A stretch of DNA of 33,908 nucleotides from an uncultured Bacteroidota bacterium (lineage in GTDB: Bacteria; Bacteroidota; Rhodothermia; Rhodothermales; Salinibacteraceae). Below the pieces are notes generated by a model, which saw nothing but the letters and a program-made list of their open reading frames with translations, did not search any database and was not told the DNA's origin. Location: the NCBI GenBank assembly GCA_913055845.1, contig CAJXKO010000022.1, positions 1 to 33,908 of the forward strand, in the 5' to 3' direction. Numbering within the stretch: the first letter of the stretch is position 1; the number at the start of each line of letters is the position of its first letter. Positions 17,308-24,100 of the stretch are shown in pieces. The position numbers were made by a program, and so were the translations under genes.

Positions 17308-17775
17308 CTACCAAGGCAGTTCAATCCGTGCCTGCGTAATCGCGGTGTAGGGAAGTCGGAGGCGCTCCGCCGACGGAAGCTCAAGCTCAATCATTTCGTC
17401 GTTTGCGTCTGTCAGATCCCCGACCACAATTTCCTCATCGTCTTCGTCTTCGAATCGTACACGTAGTGTCCGCCCAACGTTCTTCCGATACTGCTGCGGC
17501 ATCGTCAAAGGGCGCTTAATCCCCGGCGAGGAAAGCTCCAATTTGTAGCTCCCGTCCACCACGTCCTCCACATCGAGCAGAAATCCAACCTCTTTGCTAA
17601 TGAGCGCGAGGTCGTCGTGTCCCATGTCGGTTTCCGAGTCCACATACACCTCTACGACGCGGGTACCCTTGTGCCCGCGCACCTCGACATCCACCAGAAA
17701 GTAATCGGTCCCCGCAATCACCTCTTCGGTGAGGCCACGAACACGATCGGCAAGGCGCTGCTGCGTGGGGTTCAC
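17308..17775 (-). CDS. rimP: Ribosome maturation factor RimP
   Basis: RimP is needed for 30S subunit maturation, before uS12 docking. I choose the GTG at 17775 as start, giving a 155-aa MNPTQQRLADRVRGLTEEVI, which matches the usual RimP N-terminus. The frame stays open upstream, but that part overlaps the strong hairpin at 17819-17847 and does not look like protein. Family features are GTDYFLVDVEVRGHKGTRVVEVYVDSE, the SKEVGFLLDVEDVVDGSYKLELSSPGIKRPL block (the key SPG), and a C-terminal Sm-like beta barrel. It leads the nusA-infB block, the standard order, with 62 bases to nusA. Confidence 0.93.
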   Translation of the reverse strand: MNPTQQRLADRVRGLTEEVIAGTDYFLVDVEVRGHKGTRVVEVYVDSETDMGHDDLALISKEVGFLLDVEDVVDGSYKLELSSPGIKRPLTMPQQYRKNVGRTLRVRFEDEDDEEIVVGDLTDANDEMIELELPSAERLRLPYTAITQARIELPW

Positions 17776-17812
17776 AAATGAAAACTGTTCGGCGTCCAAA
17801 AATGCACAGTGC

Positions 17813-17847
17813 AAAAAAGCGCTCGACCCGACAGGCGGGACGAGCGC
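17813..17847 (-). terminator. Intrinsic-terminator-like hairpin with T6 run, in the rimP leader
   Basis: GCGCTCG (17819-17825) pairs with CGAGCGC (17841-17847). After an A-A mismatch (A-A on plus, T-T on minus), CCCG pairs with CGGG around the loop ACAGG. On the minus strand the stem is followed directly by TTTTTT (17818-17813). It ends 38 bases before the rimP GTG, so read-through is required if rimP is transcribed from further upstream. Confidence 0.65.
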
Positions 17848-17904
17848 CAAACGGGGCCTCGGAAGCCCCCGATTCAACGCAGGGACGACACCCGGCACGA
17901 GCAC

Positions 17905-17933
17905 GAAAAGGTGGCACCTGCGGCCACCTTTTC
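17905..17933 (-). terminator. prfB: Hairpin terminator downstream of prfB
   Basis: This is a perfect 11-bp inverted repeat, GAAAAGGTGGC (17905-17915) and GCCACCTTTTC (17923-17933), with the seven-base loop ACCTGCG. The outer pairs are A-T with T4 at the 3' side in either direction. It lies 157 bases after the prfB stop. Confidence 0.65.
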
Positions 17934-18089
17934 TGCTGGGTTTCGCCAGCGCGATACGACGAGTGCGTATCGAGGAAGAATACGCTGCCTGTCGCCCGAT
18001 GTTTCTCAGCGTGCCAGCTGCCTACTGCCCCGCTCAAGTAAGAAGCGCGTCGTGAAAGCACGTCCCGTCGCCCCTCTGCCTGAACCCGC

Positions 18090-19230
18090 CTACACCGGCG
18101 AAGCGTCGCGGTCCTTCTTGCCTTTCAGCAGGTACGCCTTCATGAGAGGATTCAGCTTCTCCCCGTCAAGCACGGCCTCAGCATCTTCGATTTTGGTTTC
18201 CGTCCGGTGGTCGTTGACCATCGTGTACGGATGGAGGACGTAGGACCGTATCTGGCTGCCCCATTCAATGCTTTTCTTCTGATTCTCAAGGCGCTCCTTC
18301 TCACGCTGCTGGATTTCGCGCTCGGCCTGGTAGATCCGGCTCTGAAGCATCTGCCGCGCGCGGCGGCGGTTCTGGTGCTGACTCCGCTCTTGGGTGCACG
18401 CCGCCCGAACGGTCGTCTCCTCGCCGTTGGACAACTCCCCGGTCCAGATGAGGCGCACGCCCGTCTCCACCTTATTAACGTGCTGCCCCCCCTTTCCACC
18501 GGAGCGAAACGTCTGCAGCTCAATCTCGCCCTCACTCAGGTCCACACCGATGCTATCGTCGACCTCCGGATAGACGAACACGCTGGCAAATGACGTATGG
18601 CGCCGGCTGTCCGCGTCGAAGGGTGAAATCCGAACAAGGCGGTGGACCCCCGTTTCGCTTTTCAAGCGGCCGTACGCGTATTCCCCGCGCACGTTGAGCG
18701 TTGCGCTTTTGATGCCCGCCTCCTCCCCCGGCTGCTGATGGAGAAGCTCCGTCTCGTACCCCTCGGCCTCCGCCCAGCGCATGTACATGCGGAGGAGCAT
18801 GTCCGACCAATCCTGGCTTTCGGTCCCCCCAGCCCCAGGGTTGATCTCAAGGATGGCGTCCCGCGGATCGTCGGGATTGTCGAGCAAACTCTCCAGCTCC
18901 AGGCGATCGAGCGTGTTCTCAAGCGACTGAGCCTCAGCGGCGATCTCGGCCTCCATGTCTTCGTCCTCTTCCTCTGCCAGGAGCTGGAGCGTCTCAATGT
19001 CTTCCGCCTGCTGTTTTACATCCTCCCAGGCCTCAATCCACTCCTCGTTGCGGGCAATGCGCTTCTCAATCTCCCGTGCCCGATCGGGATCGTCCCAGAA
19101 GTCGGGATCCATCCGCTCTTGATTGAGCTCCTTGACGGTCATGCGGCGACCATCTACGTCAAAGATAGCCCCCGAGCGCCTCCACGCGCTCGATAAGCTG
19201 TTCAATTTCTTCGTCGGTATATGTCTTCAT
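18090..19230 (-). CDS. prfB: Peptide chain release factor 2, made by programmed +1 frameshift
   Basis: RF2 reads UAA and UGA stops and triggers peptide release. Translation starts at the ATG at 19230 and reads 23 codons (MKTYTDEEIEQLIERVEALG then GYL) to an in-frame TGA at 19161-19159. The context is CTT-TGA-C, the classical RF2 autoregulatory slip site. With a +1 shift (skipping base 19161) reading continues as Asp-Val-Asp-Gly to the stop at 18090, giving 379 aa in total. The body has SPFDADSRRHTSFASV (SPF anticodon-like tripeptide specific to RF2) and SGGKGGQHVNKVETGVRL with the catalytic GGQ. A run of five Gs lies four bases before CTT. A plain frame call would miss the first 23 codons and use a wrong start. 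Confidence 0.95.
19158..19176 (-). promoter_or_regulatory. prfB: Programmed +1 frameshift site of prfB
   Basis: On the minus strand this reads GGGGG C TAT CTT TGA C. The slippery CTT codon is followed by TGA, a stop read by RF2 itself, and by C, which makes termination poor. The G-run can pair with the 3' end of 16S rRNA and push the shift. In E. coli the G-run ends three bases before CTT; here it ends four before. When RF2 is scarce the ribosome shifts and more RF2 is made. Confidence 0.92.
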
Positions 19231-19378
19231 GGAAGCAAAGAAACCAATGCAGAGGTAGTGATACTCCGCCACTCACATGGCTCTTTCGGCCCAACAACGG
19301 TCTGAATCGGGATGTTTCTCTCTTCCCGTCGCCCCCGCTGCGGATCGTACCGCTGCAGACACGATAGTGGCGAAAAAA

Positions 19379-20584
19379 CTAAGCGGTGTGGCGCTTTACG
19401 AACCGGTCGATACGGGTGAGAGCAGTCTTGATCTCGTCGAGACCCGTGGCGTAGGAGCAGCGCACATACCCCTCGCCGCTGGGCCCAAAGGCCGTTCCGG
19501 GAACGCAGGCCACCTTCTCTTCTTGGAGGAGGGTCTGCGCGAACTCCTCGGAGGACATGCCGGTGGTCGACACGTCTGGGAAGCAGTAAAATGCCCCTTC
19601 CGGCTCAAAGGTCGGCAGTCCGGCAGCATTCAGGCCCTCCACGATTACTTGCCGACGCTCGTCGTAGCTCTGTCGCATTTCCTCCACCGCGTCCTGACTG
19701 TCCCGCAGGGCAGCAATGGCGCCTTCCTGAGCCATCGTGGGGGCGCTCATGATCATGTACTGATGCACTTTGTGCATCGCCTGCGCGATGGGCGACGGGG
19801 CACAGGCAAAGCCGATGCGCCACCCTGTCATTGCGTAGTTCTTCGAGAAGCCGCCCAGCAAAACGGTTCGCTTGCGGAGCCCGTCCACCGTGGGGACACA
19901 CACGTGGCCCCGCTCTCGGGCCGTGCCGTAGATGAGACGATCGTAAATTTCGTCGGACACGACCATCAAATCGTGGTCCTGAACCAACTGGGCAATCTCC
20001 TCCAGGGTCTCGCGCCGTAGCACGGCCCCCGTTGGGTTATTGGGGTAGCCGAGAAAGAGCACCTTGGAGCGGTCGCTGAGATGCGGCTCGATGTCAGCGG
20101 CCGTCACTTGAAAATCGTTCTCAACGGAGGTCGGAACGTGTACCACCTCCCCCCCCGCAAACCGGGCCGACGGCCCGTACGACACAAAGCAAGGTTCGGG
20201 AACCAGCACCTCGTCGCCCGGATCGAGGAGGGCCTGCATGGCCAATTGCATCGCTTCGCTGCACCCTACTGTGGCGATGATCTCGTCCTCGGGATCGTAG
20301 GAAAGGCCGTACCGCTCGTCGTAGTCGTCGGCAATCAACTCACGCAGCTCCCCCATTCCGGCGTTCGAGGTGTAGTTGGTGCGCCCCTGCTCCAGCGAAT
20401 CGATACCGGCCTCAAGCACCGGATCGGGCGACACGAAGTCAGGCTCCCCAATACCGAGCGAGATGACATTCTCCATAGTGGCGGCAATGTCGAAAAAGCG
20501 CCGAATGCCGCTGGGCGGGGTTTCTTGCACGCGCTCAGACACGTACGAACTGAGGTCGGGCATTGTCGTGGCGGGGACGGCCAT
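19379..20584 (-). CDS. Class I/II PLP-dependent aminotransferase
   Basis: This 401-aa cytosolic enzyme moves amino groups between amino and keto acids. Fold type I features are present: SLGIGEPDF near residue 42, YTSNAGMGELRELIA, PNNPTG at 181-186, the SDEIYDRLIY block at 210-219 with the cofactor-contacting Asp and Tyr, and the PLP lysine in GGFSKNYAMTGWRIGF (Lys248). A late VRCSYAT carries the substrate-carboxylate Arg. This pattern fits the AspC/MalY/PatA-like I-gamma group, close to aspartate or aromatic/alanine aminotransferases; the exact substrate is open. The ATG at 20584 is used; MPDLSSYVSERV seven codons in is an equally good start. It is divergent from the aldehyde dehydrogenase gene, with 198 bases between. 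Confidence 0.88.
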   Translation of the reverse strand: MAVPATTMPDLSSYVSERVQETPPSGIRRFFDIAATMENVISLGIGEPDFVSPDPVLEAGIDSLEQGRTNYTSNAGMGELRELIADDYDERYGLSYDPEDEIIATVGCSEAMQLAMQALLDPGDEVLVPEPCFVSYGPSARFAGGEVVHVPTSVENDFQVTAADIEPHLSDRSKVLFLGYPNNPTGAVLRRETLEEIAQLVQDHDLMVVSDEIYDRLIYGTARERGHVCVPTVDGLRKRTVLLGGFSKNYAMTGWRIGFACAPSPIAQAMHKVHQYMIMSAPTMAQEGAIAALRDSQDAVEEMRQSYDERRQVIVEGLNAAGLPTFEPEGAFYCFPDVSTTGMSSEEFAQTLLQEEKVACVPGTAFGPSGEGYVRCSYATGLDEIKTALTRIDRFVKRHTA

Positions 20585-20737
20585 ATGAGAGGAGGGAGCG
20601 GTTCGGTAAAGATAGCAACGGGATTACGTACTCTCCGCTCCTTGGGAGGTTCAAAGAGGTCCTCCCCCCCCAACCCTGAAGATCGCACCGACACGAGCCA
20701 ACGACGTTGTACTTGGGCAGCGCGGCAGCTAGCTTTT

Positions 20738-20754
20738 GGGAAAGCGCTTTTCCC
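20738..20754. promoter_or_regulatory. Palindrome in front of the aldehyde dehydrogenase gene
   Basis: AAAGCGCTTT (20741-20750) is a perfect 10-base palindrome, extended on both sides to GGGAAAGCGCTTTTCCC with one extra T. It ends 28 bases before the ATG at 20783, in the shared upstream region of two divergent genes. Operator use is inference. Confidence 0.35.
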
Positions 20755-20782
20755 CTCCCACATTCGACCGTTCATTCACAAC

Positions 20783-22270
20783 ATGCCTGATACCCTGCAA
20801 AACTACATCGACGGCCGCTGGACCGGCGCGGACTCCGGGCGCACGTTCAAAAACCACAATCCGGCCGCCCCCGACGATCTCATCGGCCACGTGCCGGACT
20901 CCGGCGCCGCCGACGTGAACGCGGCGGCCCAGGCCGCCCGCAACGCCTTTGATTCGTGGCGCAGCACCCCCGCCCCCAACCGCGGAAAGATCCTGAAAGC
21001 CTCCGGCGACCTTCTGGCTGAGCGAAAGGACGACATCGCCCGCGCGATGACCCGCGAGATGGGCAAGCCGTTCTTTGAGACGAAGGGGGACGTGCAGGAG
21101 GCCATCGATACGGCCTACTATGCAGCCAGCGAAACGCGTCGCCTCTTCGGGACCACCGTGCCCAGCGAGCTGCCCGACAAGATGAACATGGCCATTCGTC
21201 GCCCGCTCGGGGTGTGCGGCATCATCACAGCCTGGAACTTTCCGGTGGCCGTCCCCTCCTGGAAGATTTTCCCTGCCCTCGCCGCCGGGAATACGATCGT
21301 CTTTAAACCCAGCGAGGACGCCCCACACAGTGGTTTGCTTTTCGTCCAGACGCTTCTCGACGCGGGGATTCCGGACGGCGTCATCAACGTCGTCAACGGG
21401 GCCGACACCGCGGGCAAGGCACTCGTGGAGCACCCGGAGGTCGACGCCATCGGCTTCACGGGCTCCTACGAAGTGGGGACCTCCATCGCCGAAACCTGCG
21501 GGCGACTCAACAAGCCCATTTCCCTAGAAATGGGGGGCAAAAATCCGATGATCGTAATGGATGACGCGGACCTGAACCTGGCGCTGGAGGGCGCCATCTG
21601 GGGCGCTTACGGTACGACCGGACAACGGTGCACAGCCACAAGCCGTCTGATCTGTCACGAGGCGGTGCACGACGACTTCGTGGACATGATCGCGGACGAG
21701 GCCGAAACGCTGGTACTCGGCGACGGCAACCAGGACGGAACGGACGTGGGCCCGCTCATCAACGAGGCCGCCCTAGAAACCGTGCACCGCTACGTGGAGG
21801 TTGGCAAAGACGAGGGTGCCACACTCCGCTTTGGGGGCGCTCCGGCCGACGTCGACGACCTTGAGGGCCATTTCTACGAGCCCACCCTCTTCACGGACGT
21901 GACGCTCGACATGACCATCGCCCAGGAAGAGATCTTCGGGCCGGTGCTCGCGGTGTTCGAGGTCGGTTCGTACGACGAGGCCGTGGACGTGGCGAACAGT
22001 ACTCGATTCGGGCTCTCCTCTTCCATTTACACCCAAGACGTAAACAAAAGCTTCCAGGCCATGCGCGACCTGGAAGCAGGAATCACGTACGTGAACGGCC
22101 CCACGATTGGAGCCGAGGCGCACATGCCCTTCGGGGGCGTAAAGGATACCGGAAACGGCCAACGGGACGGGGGCTACGCGGCTTTCGAATTTTGGACGGA
22201 GCACAAAACCGTCTACATCGACTACTCCGGTCAGCTCCAGAAGGCACAGATGGACTCAGTGGACGACTGA
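20783..22270 (+). CDS. NAD(P)-dependent aldehyde dehydrogenase
   Basis: This 495-aa enzyme oxidises an aldehyde to the acid. The start is the ATG at 20783 (MPDTLQNYIDGRWTGADSG). The frame stays open for 234 codons upstream, but that part lies antisense to the aminotransferase gene and is not protein-like. All ALDH marks are visible: ITAWNFPVAVPSWK with Asn152, the cofactor-binding FKPSE (Lys175), GFTGSYEVG, catalytic base Glu249 in LEMGGKNP, nucleophile Cys283 in GQRCTATSRL, and EEIFGPVLAVF. The sequence resembles semialdehyde-type ALDHs (aminoadipate-, 2-oxoglutarate- or succinate-semialdehyde); the substrate cannot be fixed. It is a single gene with its own terminator and a palindrome 28 bases before the start. 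Confidence 0.93.
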   Translation: MPDTLQNYIDGRWTGADSGRTFKNHNPAAPDDLIGHVPDSGAADVNAAAQAARNAFDSWRSTPAPNRGKILKASGDLLAERKDDIARAMTREMGKPFFETKGDVQEAIDTAYYAASETRRLFGTTVPSELPDKMNMAIRRPLGVCGIITAWNFPVAVPSWKIFPALAAGNTIVFKPSEDAPHSGLLFVQTLLDAGIPDGVINVVNGADTAGKALVEHPEVDAIGFTGSYEVGTSIAETCGRLNKPISLEMGGKNPMIVMDDADLNLALEGAIWGAYGTTGQRCTATSRLICHEAVHDDFVDMIADEAETLVLGDGNQDGTDVGPLINEAALETVHRYVEVGKDEGATLRFGGAPADVDDLEGHFYEPTLFTDVTLDMTIAQEEIFGPVLAVFEVGSYDEAVDVANSTRFGLSSSIYTQDVNKSFQAMRDLEAGITYVNGPTIGAEAHMPFGGVKDTGNGQRDGGYAAFEFWTEHKTVYIDYSGQLQKAQMDSVDD

Positions 22271-22391
22271 CGCGACACTTCTTCCGGCTTAAATACGAGA
22301 GATTCATCGCGGCTGCGACGCAGTGCGAAAACAGCGACCAGTGGCACCCGCCTGCCTCGTGTGCCCAGCGGTAGAATCCTCCCTTCCCACC

Positions 22392-22430
22392 ACGGGTGGT
22401 GATGTGCTTCCATCACCACCCGTTTTCGTT
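22392..22430 (+). terminator. Terminator between convergent genes
   Basis: This is a perfect 13-bp inverted repeat: ACGGGTGGTGATG (22392-22404) and CATCACCACCCGT (22411-22423), loop TGCTTC, followed on the plus strand by TTTCGTTT. It ends the aldehyde dehydrogenase transcript and may also serve the minus-strand 102-aa gene, whose stop lies 22 bases away. Confidence 0.85.
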
Positions 22431-22445
22431 TGGACGACGAGGTGG

Positions 22446-22754
22446 TTACTCGTCGTTTCGGAGGTACTCGTCATCCTTCCGCGCCCGCACGACGGCCTTG
22501 TAAGTCTCGTCTTCCTGCTGGGCCGACCGCACAATTACATTCTCTTTCCCAAAGCGACGGTACAGCAAATTCCGCAGGTTTTGGATGTCGTTCTTCTCCA
22601 GATCGGAAAGGACGATCGCTTCGTCATCACCGACCTCACTCCATTTTTGGGCAATCGGCTCGTACTGAGACGTTCGCCCCCGGCCGCCACTAGCTCCAAG
22701 CTCACGTTCGGCCTCTTTTTGATCCATAACTTCCATTTGAAAATCAGTAGCCAT
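22446..22754 (-). CDS. Hypothetical protein, 102 aa, charged
   Basis: I do not recognise this family. The protein is hydrophilic, without a signal peptide or membrane segment. The first 45 residues are Glu/Gly/Gln-rich and probably flexible (MATDFQMEVMDQKEAEREL). The second half looks like a small folded unit: a helix DLEKNDIQNLRNLLYRRFG, a strand NVIVRSAQ and a strand YKAVVRARKDD. The many Arg and Lys in the helical part could bind nucleic acid, but this is only inference. Upstream sequence is clearly more AT-rich than the rest of the window and holds a promoter-like match. It converges with the aldehyde dehydrogenase gene across a strong terminator. Confidence 0.7.
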   Translation of the reverse strand: MATDFQMEVMDQKEAERELGASGGRGRTSQYEPIAQKWSEVGDDEAIVLSDLEKNDIQNLRNLLYRRFGKENVIVRSAQQEDETYKAVVRARKDDEYLRNDE

Positions 22755-22834
22755 GATTCTGGGTATGATCGTTACTGGGATTCTCGCCTCATCAGAATCT
22801 TGAACTGAATAAAAGGTTCCTTCCGCTCCTTACC

Positions 22835-22865
22835 TTCATTTAATGTCTACATCTCTTACGTCAAA
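22835..22865 (-). promoter_or_regulatory. Possible Bacteroidota-type promoter for the 102-aa gene
   Basis: On the minus strand TTTG (22865-22862) is followed after exactly 19 bases by TAAATGAA (22842-22835). The known Bacteroidota consensus is TTTG-N19-TAnnTTTG; spacing fits, and the -7 element matches partly. It lies in an AT-rich patch about 80 bases upstream of the gene start. Confidence 0.35.
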
Positions 22866-22929
22866 ACAAAACATGATCTATCCGGTCACTCACCTGGATT
22901 CCCGGCATTGGGTACGGGTTTGATCGTGG

Positions 22930-23277
22930 TTATGTACCGACGTTAAAGATATACCCATGCTCGATCTCTCCTGCTCGTTCTCCGGCGAGATATACAACCG
23001 AGCGCAGATGCTCAATTTGATCAAATCGTTCTTCCACTTCACAAAATGTGACAGTTGCCTCGGGAAATACGGCTGAGAGCTTCCGACAAGGGGCTTCCAA
23101 ACTCTCTTGGTCTTCGAGTGCTCTCGTAGCAGCGAACCGTAGCGCTGAACAGCCCTGGTCCTCCGGATCCTCGATTGGGTGAGGATCAAACCCATGCTTT
23201 TGAAGCAGAGGATGCGAACGAACGGCCTCGGGGTCTTCAGGGCCCGATACCAGAACGTACGTTACAACGGTGGCCAT
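22930..23277 (-). CDS. Hypothetical protein, 115 aa, paired with the DUF434 gene
   Basis: I do not recognise this protein. The start at 23277 (MATVVTYVLVSGPEDPEAV) follows the DUF434 stop by 13 bases, so the two are almost surely cotranscribed; a longer frame upstream overlaps the DUF434 gene in another frame and is a shadow. The N-terminus is a hydrophobic beta strand (VVTYVLVSG). Then come an acidic loop, a helix-rich middle with two Cys (QGCSALRFAATRALEDQESLEAPCRKL), a strand ATVTFCEVEERFDQIEHL, and an ending YIFNVGT. The composition suggests a small alpha/beta cytosolic protein. The tight pairing suggests work in the same process as the DUF434 protein, whatever that is. Confidence 0.7.
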   Translation of the reverse strand: MATVVTYVLVSGPEDPEAVRSHPLLQKHGFDPHPIEDPEDQGCSALRFAATRALEDQESLEAPCRKLSAVFPEATVTFCEVEERFDQIEHLRSVVYLAGERAGEIEHGYIFNVGT

Positions 23278-23290
23278 GAGATGAACGCGG

Positions 23291-24052
23291 TTAAAGGAGA
23301 GAACACAGTTCTGCGTCGGCGAAACCCAAGGATCGTTCCCCATCCGGCCGGAGATCGACGATGTGGGCATGGGGAACATGACGGGCATGGACGAGAGCCT
23401 CCAGGTGTAGCCAGTCCTCCGTGACATCCAAGATCGCACTGTCGCTCGTCACCACGACATTCGAGGAGGCACGAAGCGCTGCGTCTACGCGATCCGACAC
23501 GGCAAGGCGCCACGCAGCCCCTTTCTCGGACAATGTACGGGACAGCCGGGGTTTCACGCGTCCCACATTTGAGATCGACTGGTCGAGGTGCCAGGTAACG
23601 GGACCAGGCTGAAGTCTCTGGAGTGTCGCCACGAGAAGCTGAAGGGCAGGAGGCGTCTGACGCACAACCCGGTAGGTCCCCTTCAGCGGATTCACATCAC
23701 GGTACGCCGTGTCGCGTCCCACGAACAGATACGCGCCCCCGAGGGCCGCTTCGACGGTAATCAGCGCGTTGAACGCGTCGACGTCGACTGGTCGACCCGC
23801 GACGCTTTCCGGGGAAATTTGTGCCTGGAGCCGATGGGCTCGCTCTTCGTCCGTGCAGGCCGACCGCGCCACAGCGTTTCGCTGGCGGCGCTTGAGCTGA
23901 TAGCGATCCCCTACGAGTTTCTGCGCCGCAGCGCCGCTGTACCCCCGGCTCCGAAGCCACGAAAGGTCACGGACGGCGGCCCGGAGCCGTTCGTGCTGGT
24001 CGGCCCCAAACTGGGCCGCGTCCTCGGGATGGGGACCGCGGTTGGCGGGCAT
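23291..24052 (-). CDS. DUF434 domain-containing protein
   Basis: This 253-aa protein has the DUF434 pattern at its N-terminus: LRAAVRDLSWLRSRGYSGAAAQKLVGDRYQLKRRQRNAVARSA (about 23-65). A second conserved part follows (DVDAFNALITVEAAL, YRDVNPLKGTYR, VTWHLDQSISNVGR, then VVVTSDSAILD), similar to the C-terminal part usually found with DUF434. The function is unknown. The placing of Asp residues at strand ends (HLDQSISN and TSDSAILD) recalls PIN/NYN-type metal-dependent nucleases, but that is my inference. The start at 24052 (MPANRGPHPED) is 48 bases after the malic enzyme stop. The 115-aa gene follows 13 bases after its end. Confidence 0.85.
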   Translation of the reverse strand: MPANRGPHPEDAAQFGADQHERLRAAVRDLSWLRSRGYSGAAAQKLVGDRYQLKRRQRNAVARSACTDEERAHRLQAQISPESVAGRPVDVDAFNALITVEAALGGAYLFVGRDTAYRDVNPLKGTYRVVRQTPPALQLLVATLQRLQPGPVTWHLDQSISNVGRVKPRLSRTLSEKGAAWRLAVSDRVDAALRASSNVVVTSDSAILDVTEDWLHLEALVHARHVPHAHIVDLRPDGERSLGFADAELCSLL

Positions 24053-24100
24053 CGCTGTCGACGATCCATCTGGAAAGCAGTTCGGTGTCCATGCCGGCTC

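Larger units (their letters stand above)
17776..18089 (-). other. Structured leader/intergenic region between prfB and rimP
   Basis: These 314 bases hold no gene. Read on the minus strand, a 7-bp hairpin comes first (17972-17952, CGATACG/CGTATCG), then the 11-bp hairpin at 17933-17905, then a 5-bp GGGGC/GCCCC stem, then the hairpin with six Ts at 17847-17813. The palindrome TGCACAGTGCA (17803-17813) lies between the T-run and the rimP start. The first hairpins may end the prfB transcript, and the last one may act as an attenuator in the rimP leader. The promoter was not identified. Confidence 0.5.

Noticed and set aside
17776-17904. Upstream extension of rimP to 198 aa
   Set aside because: The extra residues read through a terminator-like hairpin with a T6 run and do not match RimP; the GTG at 17775 gives the normal N-terminus.
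17850-17904. Small structured RNA gene (tRNA or SRP-like) between prfB and rimP
   Set aside because: A GTTGAATC segment recalls a T-loop, but no acceptor or anticodon stem fits, and the SRP RNA apical motif is absent.
20081-20782. Upstream in-frame extension of the aldehyde dehydrogenase as a 729-aa fusion
   Set aside because: The extra 234 codons are antisense to the aminotransferase gene and have no domain; the enzyme's normal N-terminus begins at 20783.
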